Shown piece after piece: positions 7,567 to 16,695 of a DNA stretch of 64,000 nt. Origin of the DNA: Paraburkholderia nodosa (GTDB lineage Bacteria; Pseudomonadota; Gammaproteobacteria; Burkholderiales; Burkholderiaceae); assembly GCF_001718195.1 (NCBI RefSeq), contig NZ_MCNV01000007.1, positions 248,001 through 312,000 on the forward strand, in the 5' to 3' direction. A model generated the notes under the pieces. The model worked only from the letters and a program-made list of their open reading frames with translations. It had not been told where the DNA came from and ran no database searches. The position numbers and the translations under genes were made by a program. Each line of letters begins with the position of its first letter. The stretch's first letter is position 1.

Positions 7567-8919
7567 GTGGAAAATATCAATAAAAAATCCGACAGTAAAA
7601 TAATCAACGCAGACCCGACCAAAGATTTCTTTGTAAATATGATAACGCGCGATATTGCGCTACTTGATTGTATCTTCGACTTACTTGACAACGCCATAGA
7701 CGGCGCACGAAGAAAAATCGATTCGCTTTCCGAGAACGCATTCGACGGATACAGCATTGAGCTAACACTTGCTCGTGATAAGTTTATTATTAACGACAAT
7801 TGCGGCGGAATTACCCTATCTGACGCAATAAAATATGCATTCCATTTTGGACGGCGCCCACAACGTGAGAATGATGTTAAAGGCGGAATTGGTCTATATG
7901 GAATTGGCATGAAACGCGCGATCTTCAAAATCGGCCGATCCGCAGACATTATTAGCCATGCGGATGACGCGAGCTTTGTCGTTTCCGTCGATGTAGATCA
8001 GTGGATTCAAAATGAGAAAAACTGGGATTTCTCATATAACGACATCGAGAGATCCGAGTCGCGCGGAACAAAGATTTCGATCGAAAAACTCAACACGGGG
8101 ATAGGGGACTCATTCGCCGATACAGCCTTTAAAAATGAATTGATTAAAGCAATCGCACGAGATTATACTTTTTTCATCGACAAGGGATTGAAAATCAAAG
8201 TTGATGACACCACGGTTGCATCTTACAAATATGCATTAAAAGAAAACGAATCTGTCGCCCCCGGCGTTATTTCCTATGAAGACGACGGCGTCAGTGTCAC
8301 GGTTATTGCCGGATTAATTGAGGACCTACCCGATGATATCCCCGATGAGGCCCGCCCAGGTCTTGTCGATCGGTTTGGCTGGTATGTTATTTGTAATGAT
8401 CGAGTTGTCCTTGCAGCAGATAAATCGGATAAAACCGTGTGGGGAGACGACGATTTTCAAGTATGGCACCTTCAATACACTGGTTTTGCCGGATTTGTAT
8501 TTTTTCGCTCGGACGATCAAAGCAAACTTCCGTGGACGACAACCAAGCGTGATTTAGAAAGCACAAATCCGCTTTATCAGCGCGCCTTGGTTAAAATGAA
8601 GGAACTGACAGAGGATTTTATTAAATACACGAATCGCCGAAAAACCGAACTCGATAATGCGAAACGCATGGAAAGCGGTACCGCACGTGTAGATGTATAC
8701 TCATTGACACCAATCAAGGGCATAATATCCGAACGCCCGTTAAAACTGCCTACCATTACGTCCGGAACATCGGGACCGCCGTTGGTGACAATTTCCTTTA
8801 AAAGAAAGAAAAGCGAAGTTGAAGAAATAAAAAAGAATGCAGGCAATCCTCTAATGTCCGCAAAGGACGTTGGCCATCTTACGTTTGATTATTATCGCGA
8901 GATGGAGCTAGGCAAATAA
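7567..8919 (+). CDS. GHKL (MORC/MutL-like) ATPase, probable defence protein
   Basis: 450 residues. The N-terminal third is a GHKL ATPase: N-box LLDNAIDGA around residue 41, G1 motif DNCGGI at 77-82, G2 GGIGLYGIGMKRA at 106-118. The middle holds a second domain of the S5-like type (KLPWTTTKRDLE near its end), then a basic, Lys-rich C-terminus. Bacterial relatives in restriction-modification loci are the group related to eukaryotic MORC ATPases. The start is GTG 7567, supported by AGGAG 8 nt upstream. The coding sequence is clearly more AT-rich than its surroundings, a sign of transfer. Its stop overlaps the next start by one base (TAATG), so it is coupled to the methyltransferase-like gene. 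It may act as an ATP-driven clamp or sensor; this is inference. Confidence 0.85.
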   Translation: MENINKKSDSKIINADPTKDFFVNMITRDIALLDCIFDLLDNAIDGARRKIDSLSENAFDGYSIELTLARDKFIINDNCGGITLSDAIKYAFHFGRRPQRENDVKGGIGLYGIGMKRAIFKIGRSADIISHADDASFVVSVDVDQWIQNEKNWDFSYNDIERSESRGTKISIEKLNTGIGDSFADTAFKNELIKAIARDYTFFIDKGLKIKVDDTTVASYKYALKENESVAPGVISYEDDGVSVTVIAGLIEDLPDDIPDEARPGLVDRFGWYVICNDRVVLAADKSDKTVWGDDDFQVWHLQYTGFAGFVFFRSDDQSKLPWTTTKRDLESTNPLYQRALVKMKELTEDFIKYTNRRKTELDNAKRMESGTARVDVYSLTPIKGIISERPLKLPTITSGTSGPPLVTISFKRKKSEVEEIKKNAGNPLMSAKDVGHLTFDYYREMELGK

Positions 8920-9956
8920 TGGCTGCATCATTCGAACGATTTGACTATCAACTCCGGTCGAATAAACATATCGAACGCAAATTGATTTTTGATCTGTTGA
9001 TGCGCGCGAAAAAGACGGTCAACTTCGCTGCATACAGATACCTTGGTTTGGGCTCGATGTGGTTCGCGGATCACCGACTGGCTCACCGCCTTCTCGGCAT
9101 AGATGATCTCGTCTCCATTGAGCATACCGAGCATGCAGATCGTGCGGAGTTTAATAAGCCGTATGGAAGCGTGAGAGTGCTGCCGGGGATGTCGTATGAG
9201 GTGTTGCCAGAGTGGAAGGATGCCGATTGGGCAAAGCCGTCTGTCGTCTGGATGGATTATGACGGTAACCTCGACGAACATATTGCTGATGATCTAGCAC
9301 TTTTCGCACAGCGTCTGCACGTCGGATCAGTCATACTGGTCTCCGTTAACGCCTACTACGGCAATTACAAAATTAAGCAAACGGCTGTTGATGCTGCGGC
9401 AAAGCGGGGGGTAACTATAGACCCGCGTGCCGTTGCAACTTTGAACACCTTGCTAGGGGATGTGGTTCCGGCCAAGTATCAGAATTTGACGACGTCGACT
9501 GGACGACCAGCGGACGTGAAGGAGATGGATTTTTCAGAATGCATGGCAGCCGCGCTATTAGCGTTTCTCTCACACAAGGTGACGTCAAGCGGCCGAGAGG
9601 AAAATGGGCAGCGTCTCCGGTTCGTGCCTCTTTTTAATTTTTGTCACAAAGATGGCGTGGAAATGGTTACGGTTGGCGGTGCGATCACTGGAGCGGAAAG
9701 CGTTGGCAATTGGGAAGCCGCGCTGACTGAAGACCCCGTACTTGAATCCGAAGGCGTGTCACCGATCCACCATCGCCTTGACCTGATCCCGATAACGCTC
9801 CGCGAAAAGCTGGTACTCGATTCGATCCTTCCGTCAGGCACGGACGCGTTTGCTGCGCAGCTCGAAGAAAAGGGGGTGCGCATTGGCCGCGAGCAAGCGG
9901 AGAAGTACCGGAGACACTACCGGCACTTCCCCATCTTCGTCGAATCGCCTATCTAG
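8919..9956 (+). CDS. Putative SAM-dependent (O-)methyltransferase-like protein
   Basis: 345 residues. The segment YLGLGSMWFADHRLAHRLLG, then SIEHTEHADRAEFNKP and VVWMDYDGNL, has the layout of a Rossmann methyltransferase: Gly-rich loop, an acidic residue after strand 2, and an Asp after strand 4. I believe it belongs to a family of putative O-methyltransferases found in defence loci, but DNA-methyltransferase motifs (NPPY, PCQ) are absent. It is translationally coupled to the GHKL ATPase (TAATG) and runs tail to tail with dcm. The substrate is unknown; it could instead be an inactive SAM or nucleotide sensor. Confidence 0.7.
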   Translation: MAASFERFDYQLRSNKHIERKLIFDLLMRAKKTVNFAAYRYLGLGSMWFADHRLAHRLLGIDDLVSIEHTEHADRAEFNKPYGSVRVLPGMSYEVLPEWKDADWAKPSVVWMDYDGNLDEHIADDLALFAQRLHVGSVILVSVNAYYGNYKIKQTAVDAAAKRGVTIDPRAVATLNTLLGDVVPAKYQNLTTSTGRPADVKEMDFSECMAAALLAFLSHKVTSSGREENGQRLRFVPLFNFCHKDGVEMVTVGGAITGAESVGNWEAALTEDPVLESEGVSPIHHRLDLIPITLREKLVLDSILPSGTDAFAAQLEEKGVRIGREQAEKYRRHYRHFPIFVESPI

Positions 9957-11071
9957 CCGGCAACCGCTAGGTAGATTCTTTTAAGGATAAATTCGGCAAC
10001 TAGCGGACTGACGCTGTTGCCGATTTGCCGAAAACTATGCCACTTGGTTTCGTGAAAGATGAACCAATCCGGAAAGCCTTGTAGTCGCGCAGCTTCTCTT
10101 GCAGTAATGACACGCGGTTGGGAGTAGTGAATGGGGCGGACGGCTTGATAGCTGCCCCTCTCCTTCGCTGTCCCTGCCCTAAGGGTAGGACAGAGCCCGT
10201 CGTGCTTGAGTCGAATTGCCTTTGAGATTTGGTCAACTCGCCCTGGGATGGTATTGGCAAATCGGGCCAGCACCTCGGCTGTGTGGCGGGTTCCCATACA
10301 TCCCGATACCTCGTCGCGCTCCAAATACCTTTCTAGGGAGATTGGGTCGCCTACGTCCGCGGGCACCGCGTTCTTCACTCTTTCAAAAAACCAGTTTTCC
10401 ACGTTCTTCTTGACTGGACGCCACCCTTCTTCAGCCGTCTGCCACGCCGGATCGATGAATTCTGGAAGCCCGCGAAGAGCTTCACCAACTGTGGTCAATA
10501 GCCCTTCTGACGGAGCGGCGAAGAGATCAGGGCTAAGTGGCTGCCGGAACCGCTTTGGATCGAATCCAATGAAAAAAATCCTAGTGCGCGTCGTCGGAAC
10601 GCCGAACTGATCGGCTTGTATTTTGACAGGTGGCAACATCCGGTACTTCTTCGGAACATTCGCAAACGCGCGCTCGCGAGTCGTGTCATACCGTTCGTCA
10701 AGGATGCCCGGAACATTCTCAGCGACAAAAAACGCAGGGTTTGTCTCCGACACCAGCCTGAAGAAGTGAGCGAAAAGATCATTTCGCTCGTCGCCTTCCA
10801 TCCGATGTCCGATCGAACTGAATCCTTGGCATGGGGGGCCACCGATTAAGCCACAAAGTTGGCCCGATTTCAGATTTGATGAGGCAAGAAGCCGCTTGCC
10901 GGACAAGGTGCCGATATCCAGAGGGAGATGTTGCGCCTTGGGAAAATTCAGCTTGTGTACCTGAATTGCGAAGGGGTCGATCTCGACCGATCCGCTCACG
11001 GTAAAACCAGCACGGGCAGCGCCTAGGCTAAGCCCACCGGCGCCAGAAAATAGGTCGATAACTGTAGGCAT
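9953..11071 (-). CDS. dcm: DNA (cytosine-5-)-methyltransferase
   Basis: 372 residues, a C5-cytosine DNA methyltransferase. Motif I DLFSGAGGLSLGAA, motif IV GGPPCQGFS with the nucleophile Cys81, motif VI ENVPG, motif VIII QADQFGVPTTRTRIFFIG, and motifs IX-X (AARLQGFPDW, RQIGNSVSPLVA) are all present. It methylates a defined DNA sequence that cannot be read from the protein. It follows vsr on the same strand. The stop codon overlaps that of the convergent methyltransferase-like gene in a shared CTAG. No gene with a recognisable type II nuclease fold lies next to it. Confidence 0.93.
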   Translation of the reverse strand: MPTVIDLFSGAGGLSLGAARAGFTVSGSVEIDPFAIQVHKLNFPKAQHLPLDIGTLSGKRLLASSNLKSGQLCGLIGGPPCQGFSSIGHRMEGDERNDLFAHFFRLVSETNPAFFVAENVPGILDERYDTTRERAFANVPKKYRMLPPVKIQADQFGVPTTRTRIFFIGFDPKRFRQPLSPDLFAAPSEGLLTTVGEALRGLPEFIDPAWQTAEEGWRPVKKNVENWFFERVKNAVPADVGDPISLERYLERDEVSGCMGTRHTAEVLARFANTIPGRVDQISKAIRLKHDGLCPTLRAGTAKERGSYQAVRPIHYSQPRVITAREAARLQGFPDWFIFHETKWHSFRQIGNSVSPLVAEFILKRIYLAVAG

Positions 11072-11164
11072 TGGTCCACTGGACGGAACAGATTGCAGCG
11101 CATTTTACGCGACGCGTCGAAGCCTGTCGATCGGGACCAGAGTTATCGGCATCCGCCGTTGCGG

Positions 11165-11587
11165 CTACCCTTTAGGAGGACCGAGAAAAGCGACAAGCTT
11201 TTCCGTTAAGTGGGCGTTGCTCTTTTCCTTTAACTCACATTGCCAGACGATCATTACGCCCCACCCTAGTTCTACAAGCGCATCGTTGGTTCGGATATCG
11301 CGTTCCCTGTTGCGCCTCATCTTCTCGGTCCAAAAGTCCGCACGGGTAGCGGGCAGCTTCGCGTAACGGCAGCCAACGTGACCGTGCCAAAAGCAGCCAT
11401 GGACAAATATCGCTTTCTTACGTCTGGTAAATACAATGTCGGGCTTTCCCGGTAAGCCCCCGTAGTGAATGCGAAAGCGATAACCCAAGCCGTGCAGCAG
11501 CCGTCGTACAGCCAGCTCGGGTTTGGTATTCCGCGATGAGATGCGAGACATCAACCAGCTGCGCCTTTCTGGTGTGACGTGATCCAC
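11165..11587 (-). CDS. vsr: Very short patch repair endonuclease
   Basis: 140 residues, full length for Vsr. It nicks next to T:G mismatches left by deamination of 5-methylcytosine. The family order is intact: DHVTPERRSWLMSRI, then NTKPELAVRRLLHGLGYRFR, LPGKPDIVF with the catalytic Asp50, the zinc/active-site segment IFVHGCFWHGH, and MIVWQCEL near the end (usually WECEL). It lies upstream of dcm on the same strand, the normal pairing, 93 nt apart. Confidence 0.93.
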   Translation of the reverse strand: MDHVTPERRSWLMSRISSRNTKPELAVRRLLHGLGYRFRIHYGGLPGKPDIVFTRRKKAIFVHGCFWHGHVGCRYAKLPATRADFWTEKMRRNRERDIRTNDALVELGWGVMIVWQCELKEKSNAHLTEKLVAFLGPPKG

Positions 11588-12183
11588 GAGCTCCCCTAAG
11601 GTCTCAGTCCAATTTTCAGCCGCCTGCGCGCTTATGCGCTGCCTAGCCCTACGTCTTTTTTACAGAGCATAGACGTTCTATGACTGCTCGCCAGAAACGC
11701 TCGATACGCCGGCACCGGAAAAACCAACCATTTCAGCGCCTTTCGCCTGCTCCTGATATGGGAACGGCCCGTTCCATTCGATCGCAGAGAATCCAATTAC
11801 CGGGGCGTAGCAAGTCGACTGTCAAAAGGGGGTATACCTCAGGCTGATATCTTCGGCTGACACTTTCGCGCGCCAGAAATGTCAGATTGGGGTTACCGAA
11901 TCGAATTCGACGCAGGCAGTGTGCAGCCGAAACTACGAGCCGTTATGGCATTAGGTTCGCACCGTCATGGTCGACGACTAGCCGTACTTTGTCGCTCGCG
12001 GTCGCACTGATTCTCGGCTACGCGAAACCGCGCAATGCAATCGCGGCGCACTGGAAGGCTACCCTGAAACAGGGTCTCCCTACGCCAGGCGGCCTCCTTG
12101 ATCTCGACGTGTGCCATCTCGATAAGGTCAGGCGCGGACTCGGCCGGCGCCGTTTCCTCCTTCGAACGCCGGCTTGCGCGGCT
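11588..12183. other. Spacer between vsr and the small TnpV-like gene
   Basis: No supported gene. A plus-strand frame (11887-12405) crosses it but has no family signature and runs antisense through the better-supported small gene. The segment may carry promoters for vsr and decayed mobile DNA. Confidence 0.4.
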
Positions 12184-12408
12184 TTACTTCTCGGGGGGCA
12201 GGAGAATCAGCTCCGGCAGCACCACCTCTTCCGCCTCGTGCTTCTGGTAGCCCGCTTCCATCAGCGACGCCACCTCCCTCGCCGCTCGCTTGCTCGCCGT
12301 CTGGGCCTCCTCGTTCAGCGTCCCGTCCTTCTGCATTTGCCAGTACTCCTTCGGGCGCCACTTCTGCCAGTGGTTGAGCGCCATCCCAACGTATTGGAGT
12401 CCTAGCAT
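12184..12408 (-). CDS. Small protein resembling TnpV
   Basis: 74 residues starting MLGLQYVGMALNHWQKWRP and containing KEYWQMQKDGTLNEEAQ followed by an amphipathic helix. The layout (Lys/Arg-Pro-x-x-Tyr-x-x-Met, then G-x-L and a helical tail) recalls the small accessory proteins called TnpV in conjugative and transposable elements; the resemblance is by eye only. The start is set by a near-perfect ribosome site, GGAGGAG, 6 nt before ATG 12408. The alternative upstream start lacks one. Confidence 0.5.
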   Translation of the reverse strand: MLGLQYVGMALNHWQKWRPKEYWQMQKDGTLNEEAQTASKRAAREVASLMEAGYQKHEAEEVVLPELILLPPEK

Positions 12409-12833
12409 CGGTCTCTCCTCCGGTGTTTCCCTCATAACGGCACAATACGCGCTTGCCGACAGATGCGCATGCCCGTATTGCAACCGCGCGAGACGTCCGC
12501 AATTATCTTGCTGTCTTGTTGGGCAACACGCGAGCCACGCACTCGCGCGCTGAATTCAATACTTCAGCGGCCACAGACCGTCGTACGCTTCCGTCGTCGG
12601 CGAGACGTTCACGCGTCCGCTCCGCACTGTATCTCGCCATCCGCCCGCATTCATCGGGCCGAAGCTGCCGTCCACAGGACATCTGGGACTTATGGCAGAA
12701 TCGCGTCATTAAACTGACGTTACGTTTTTTCTGCGCAGGCTTGGTGGTCTCATTTATTGCGCCCAGATGTAATCAAGCGAAATAAATGAGCAGCGTTTAG
12801 GCGGGCAACCGTCATTTTCTTGAGCAAGACCGC
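12409..12833. other. Promoter region of the hsd operon
   Basis: No gene seen. It separates the minus-strand small gene from hsdR and contains a perfect 10-bp inverted repeat close to hsdR. Confidence 0.5.
12749..12790. promoter_or_regulatory. Perfect 10-bp inverted repeat upstream of hsdR
   Basis: CTCATTTATT (12749-12758) and AATAAATGAG (12781-12790) are separated by 22 bp and end 43 bp before the hsdR start. The half-sites are 32 bp apart (three helical turns) and are AT-rich against a GC-rich background, which suits an operator. As RNA it would form a stem with a 22-nt loop. Confidence 0.45.
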
Positions 12834-15179
12834 ATGGACCCAAAAGAAAAGAAAGAACTCAGCGAGTCCGACATCAAGGCCAAATTCATCACACCTGCCG
12901 TCGCCCAAGCAGGTTGGGATGAGATGACGCAGATTCGCCGTGAGGTCACACTGACGCCCGGACCCGTCGTCGTGCGCGGCAACCTTTCTTCACGCAATAA
13001 GAAGAAAAAGAAGTTTGCAGACTACGTCTTGCAGAAGGAAAAGGGCGTGCCCGTGGCGGTAATCGAGGCCAAAGACAACAATCACACCACCAGCCATGGC
13101 CTCCAGCAGGCCTTGGGCTATGCGGAACTGCTGGATGTGCCCTGTGCGTTCAGCTCCAACGGCGACGGATTTGCCAGCCACAACAAGGCAGCGACGTCAG
13201 GCGAAGATACTGAGACCGAGTTCGGGATGGAAGCGTTTCCATCACCAGATGAACTTTGGCAGCGCTACAAGTCTTTCCGAGGAATTGAAGATTCCCAAGA
13301 GCCGCTGGTCACAGAACCCTACTTTGACGACGGAAGTGGCAAGGAACCGCGCTACTACCAGGCCGAGGCAATCAACCGCGTGATCGAGAAAGTGGCCCAA
13401 GGCGAAAAGCGCCTGCTGCTGGTGATGGCCACAGGCACCGGCAAGACGTATACGACCTTTCAGATCATCTATCGCCTGTGGAAGGCCAAACAAGCGAAGC
13501 GCATCCTCTTCCTTGTTGATCGCAACATCCTTGCTGACCAGACCCTGGTGAACGACTTCAAGCCCTTTGGCTCGGTCATGACCAAGATCCGCAACCGCAA
13601 GATCGACCCGTCATACGAAGTTTATCTTGGCTTGTACCAGGCACTCACGGGCCCGGACGAGGAAGACAAGATCTTCAAGTCGGTGAAGCGGGATTTCTTC
13701 GACCTGATCGTCATCGACGAGTGCCACCGTGGTAGCGCGAACGACGACTCGGCCTGGAAGGAGATCCTGGAGTACTTCGACGGCGCCATTCAACTCGGCC
13801 TGACCGCCACGCCCAAGGAAACCAAATACGCGTCCAACATCACCTACTTTGGCGAACCAATCTACACCTATTCGCTCAAGCAGGGCATCCAAGATGGATT
13901 TTTGGCGCCTTACAAGGTCGTGCGCATTGACATCGACAAGGACATCATTGGCTGGACGCCGCCGCCTGGCATGAAGGATGACTTAGGCAACGATCTCGAA
14001 GAACGGCAATACAATCAGATCGACATGGACCGCATCCTGGTGCTGAACCAGCGTACCAAGCTGGTGGCAGAGCGCGTGATGAAGCTGCTCAATGCCACGG
14101 ACCCCTTCCAGAAGACAATCATCTTTTGTGAAGATATCGACCACGCCGAGCGCATGCGCAAAGCCATCGTCAACGCAGCTGGCCCCTTGGCCAAGGCAAA
14201 CAGCAAGTACGTGATGCGCATCACGGGCGACAGTGTGGAAGGCAAGGCCGAGCTCGATAACTTCATCGACCCGGAAAGCAAATACCCCGTCATTGCCACC
14301 ACCTCTGAGTTGTTGACCACTGGGGTAGATGCAAAGACCTGCAAGCTCATCGTGCTAGACAAGACCGTGAACTCCATGACCACGTTCAAGCAGATCGTGG
14401 GGCGCGGCACGCGCATTGACGAATTACAGAACAAGTACTTCTTCACCGTCATGGATTTCAAGAAGGCCACCGAGCTCTTCAAAGATCCGGCGTTCGATGG
14501 GGAACCTGTCGTCATCTATGAGCCCGACAACGACGATGACCCGGTGCCGCCTGATCCAGACCCCGGTGATGATGGGGACAATGCGGACGAGGATGGTGAA
14601 GGTCAAGACGTCAAGAAGTACCATGTAGGCGGCGTGGCGGTGCGCATCCTCTCGGAGCGCGTGGAATACCTCGGCGAAGACGGCGAGATGGTGACCGAAA
14701 GCTACCGCGATTACAGCCGTAAGAGCATCCGCAAGGAGTTCTCTTCGCTGGATGACTTCCTGCAAAAGTGGAACACCGCCAAGAAAAAGGCCGCCATTAT
14801 CGAAGAGCTGGCCGAGTACGGCATTGAACTGCCTAAGCTGGCCCAAGAGGTGGGAAAGGACTACGGCGACTTCGATCTGATCTGCCATATCGCCTTTGAC
14901 CAGCCCCCGCTGACCCGCGATGAACGGGCCAACAAGGTTAAAAAGCGTAACTACTTCACCCGATACGGCGGGCAAGCCCGGGCGGTGCTCGAGGCGCTAT
15001 TGGACAAGTACGCCGATGAGGGCGTGATGACCATTGAAAATAACAACGTCTTGAAGCTGGAGCCTTTTAAGACGCTCGGTACGCCAGTGGAGATCATCAA
15101 CGGCGTATTCGGCGGCAAGGCCAAGTACGAGGAAGCGCTGCAAGCGCTCGAAAACGAACTATTCAAAGAAGCAAGTTAA
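12834..15179 (+). CDS. hsdR: Type I restriction endonuclease, R subunit
   Basis: 781 residues, of the EcoEI-like (type IB) class. The N-terminal PD-(D/E)xK nuclease is seen as FADYVL (Asp63) and VIEAKD (Glu78, Lys80). The SF2 translocase follows: Walker A MATGTGKT around 199-205, DECH box at 295-298, LGLTATP, and motif VI IVGRGTR. An Asp-rich linker (about 562-590) precedes the C-terminal domain that docks on the methyltransferase. The enzyme translocates DNA and cuts far from unmethylated sites. It is the first gene of a tight operon; only 16 nt separate it from hsdM. Confidence 0.95.
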   Translation: MDPKEKKELSESDIKAKFITPAVAQAGWDEMTQIRREVTLTPGPVVVRGNLSSRNKKKKKFADYVLQKEKGVPVAVIEAKDNNHTTSHGLQQALGYAELLDVPCAFSSNGDGFASHNKAATSGEDTETEFGMEAFPSPDELWQRYKSFRGIEDSQEPLVTEPYFDDGSGKEPRYYQAEAINRVIEKVAQGEKRLLLVMATGTGKTYTTFQIIYRLWKAKQAKRILFLVDRNILADQTLVNDFKPFGSVMTKIRNRKIDPSYEVYLGLYQALTGPDEEDKIFKSVKRDFFDLIVIDECHRGSANDDSAWKEILEYFDGAIQLGLTATPKETKYASNITYFGEPIYTYSLKQGIQDGFLAPYKVVRIDIDKDIIGWTPPPGMKDDLGNDLEERQYNQIDMDRILVLNQRTKLVAERVMKLLNATDPFQKTIIFCEDIDHAERMRKAIVNAAGPLAKANSKYVMRITGDSVEGKAELDNFIDPESKYPVIATTSELLTTGVDAKTCKLIVLDKTVNSMTTFKQIVGRGTRIDELQNKYFFTVMDFKKATELFKDPAFDGEPVVIYEPDNDDDPVPPDPDPGDDGDNADEDGEGQDVKKYHVGGVAVRILSERVEYLGEDGEMVTESYRDYSRKSIRKEFSSLDDFLQKWNTAKKKAAIIEELAEYGIELPKLAQEVGKDYGDFDLICHIAFDQPPLTRDERANKVKKRNYFTRYGGQARAVLEALLDKYADEGVMTIENNNVLKLEPFKTLGTPVEIINGVFGGKAKYEEALQALENELFKEAS

Positions 15180-15195
15180 GCTGACCAGGAATTTA

Positions 15196-16695
15196 ATGAG
15201 TAACGTAAGTGGTGTAATCAAGTCCATTCAGGACATCATGCGCAAGGATGTCGGTGTCGACGGCGACGCCCAACGCATCAGCCAACTGGTGTGGATGTTC
15301 TTCCTTAAGATCTACGACGACCGAGAAGCGGAAATCGAACTGCTGGAAGATAGCTACAAATCGCCGCTGCCCGAGCACTTGCGGTGGCGTAACTGGGCCG
15401 CCGACCCGGAGGGCATGACTGGCGACGAGCTCAACGATTTTGTCAACCTGCAGCTCTTCCCGACACTGAAGACCAAGCTGACCGTCAGCGGTGAAAATGG
15501 TCAACGGGCACTTGTGATCCGCAGCGTCTTCGAGGACGCCTACAACTATATGAAGTCGGGCACACTGATGCGGCAGGTCATCAACAAGATCTGCGAGATC
15601 GACTTCAACAACACGCAAGACCGTCACACCTTCGGCAGCATCTACGAGCAGATCCTGAAAGACTTGCAAAGCGCAGGTAACGCCGGCGAGTTCTACACGC
15701 CCCGTGCCGTCACCAAATTTATTGTCGACCGCGTGGATCCTACGCTCGACGAAAGCGTGCTGGATCCGGCCTGCGGCACGGGCGGCTTCTTGGCGTGCAC
15801 CATCGACCACAAGCGCGCGAACTATGTAAAAAACGCCTCTGATGAATCGGTGCTGGTGGGCAGCATTCACGGCGTTGAGAAGAAGGCGCTCCCGCACATG
15901 CTGTGTACCACCAACATGATCCTGCACGGCATCGACACGCCCACTCAGATCGAGCACGACAACATGCTCAGCCGCCGCGCCTACAAGGATTACGGCGAGG
16001 CCGACCGGGTCAACGTAATCGTCACCAATCCGCCTTTTGGTGGCATGGAAGAAGACGGGGTGGAAAACCAATTCCCGGCCACCTTGCGCACCCGCGAAAC
16101 CGCCGACCTGTTCATGGCACTGGTCGTAAAGCTCTTGAAGAACAACGGCCGCGCCGCAGTGGTGCTGCCCGATGGCTTCCTCTTTGGCGAGGGCATGAAA
16201 ACGCGCCTGAAACAGATGCTGCTGGAGCAGTGCCACCTGCACACCATCGTGCGCCTGCCCAATGGCGTGTTTAACCCGTACACCAGTATCAAGACGAACG
16301 TCCTGTTCTTCACCAAGAAGCCGGAAAGCGAATGGCCGGCCACGACGGAAGTGTGGTTTTACGAACACCCCTACCCGGAAGGTGTCGTCAGCTACAACAA
16401 GACCCGCCCAATGCAGTTCGAGGAGTTTGAAGCCGAACGTGCGTGGTGGGGCAGCGAGGCCGACGGCTTCAAAAGCCGCGTGGAAACCCCGCAGGCCTGG
16501 AAAGTGAGCATCGAGGACATCACCGCCCGCAACTACAACCTCGACTTCAAGAACCCGCATGTGGGTGAGCAAACTAGCCACGACCCGGACGAGCTGCTGG
16601 CACAATACCAAGGCCAGCAGAAGGAAATCCAGAAGCTGCAGGACCAGCTTAAAGGCATTCTTGCAGGCGCATTGGTTGGAGCGAGGTGCGCATGA
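15196..16695 (+). CDS. hsdM: Type I DNA methyltransferase, M subunit
   Basis: 499 residues, N6-adenine methyltransferase subunit of the type I complex. The N-terminal helical domain (about 1-130) is followed by the catalytic domain with motif I DPACGTGGF at 190-198 and motif IV NPPF at 278-281. AGGA precedes the start. The stop overlaps the hsdS start (ATGA), so M and S are coupled as expected for subunits needed in fixed ratio. Confidence 0.95.
   Translation: MSNVSGVIKSIQDIMRKDVGVDGDAQRISQLVWMFFLKIYDDREAEIELLEDSYKSPLPEHLRWRNWAADPEGMTGDELNDFVNLQLFPTLKTKLTVSGENGQRALVIRSVFEDAYNYMKSGTLMRQVINKICEIDFNNTQDRHTFGSIYEQILKDLQSAGNAGEFYTPRAVTKFIVDRVDPTLDESVLDPACGTGGFLACTIDHKRANYVKNASDESVLVGSIHGVEKKALPHMLCTTNMILHGIDTPTQIEHDNMLSRRAYKDYGEADRVNVIVTNPPFGGMEEDGVENQFPATLRTRETADLFMALVVKLLKNNGRAAVVLPDGFLFGEGMKTRLKQMLLEQCHLHTIVRLPNGVFNPYTSIKTNVLFFTKKPESEWPATTEVWFYEHPYPEGVVSYNKTRPMQFEEFEAERAWWGSEADGFKSRVETPQAWKVSIEDITARNYNLDFKNPHVGEQTSHDPDELLAQYQGQQKEIQKLQDQLKGILAGALVGARCA

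Noticed and set aside
7567..11587. Assignment as DISARM or BREX
   Set aside because: The hallmark helicase, DUF1998 or PglZ/BrxC-type genes are absent; only an ATPase, a methyltransferase-like protein, Dcm and Vsr are seen.
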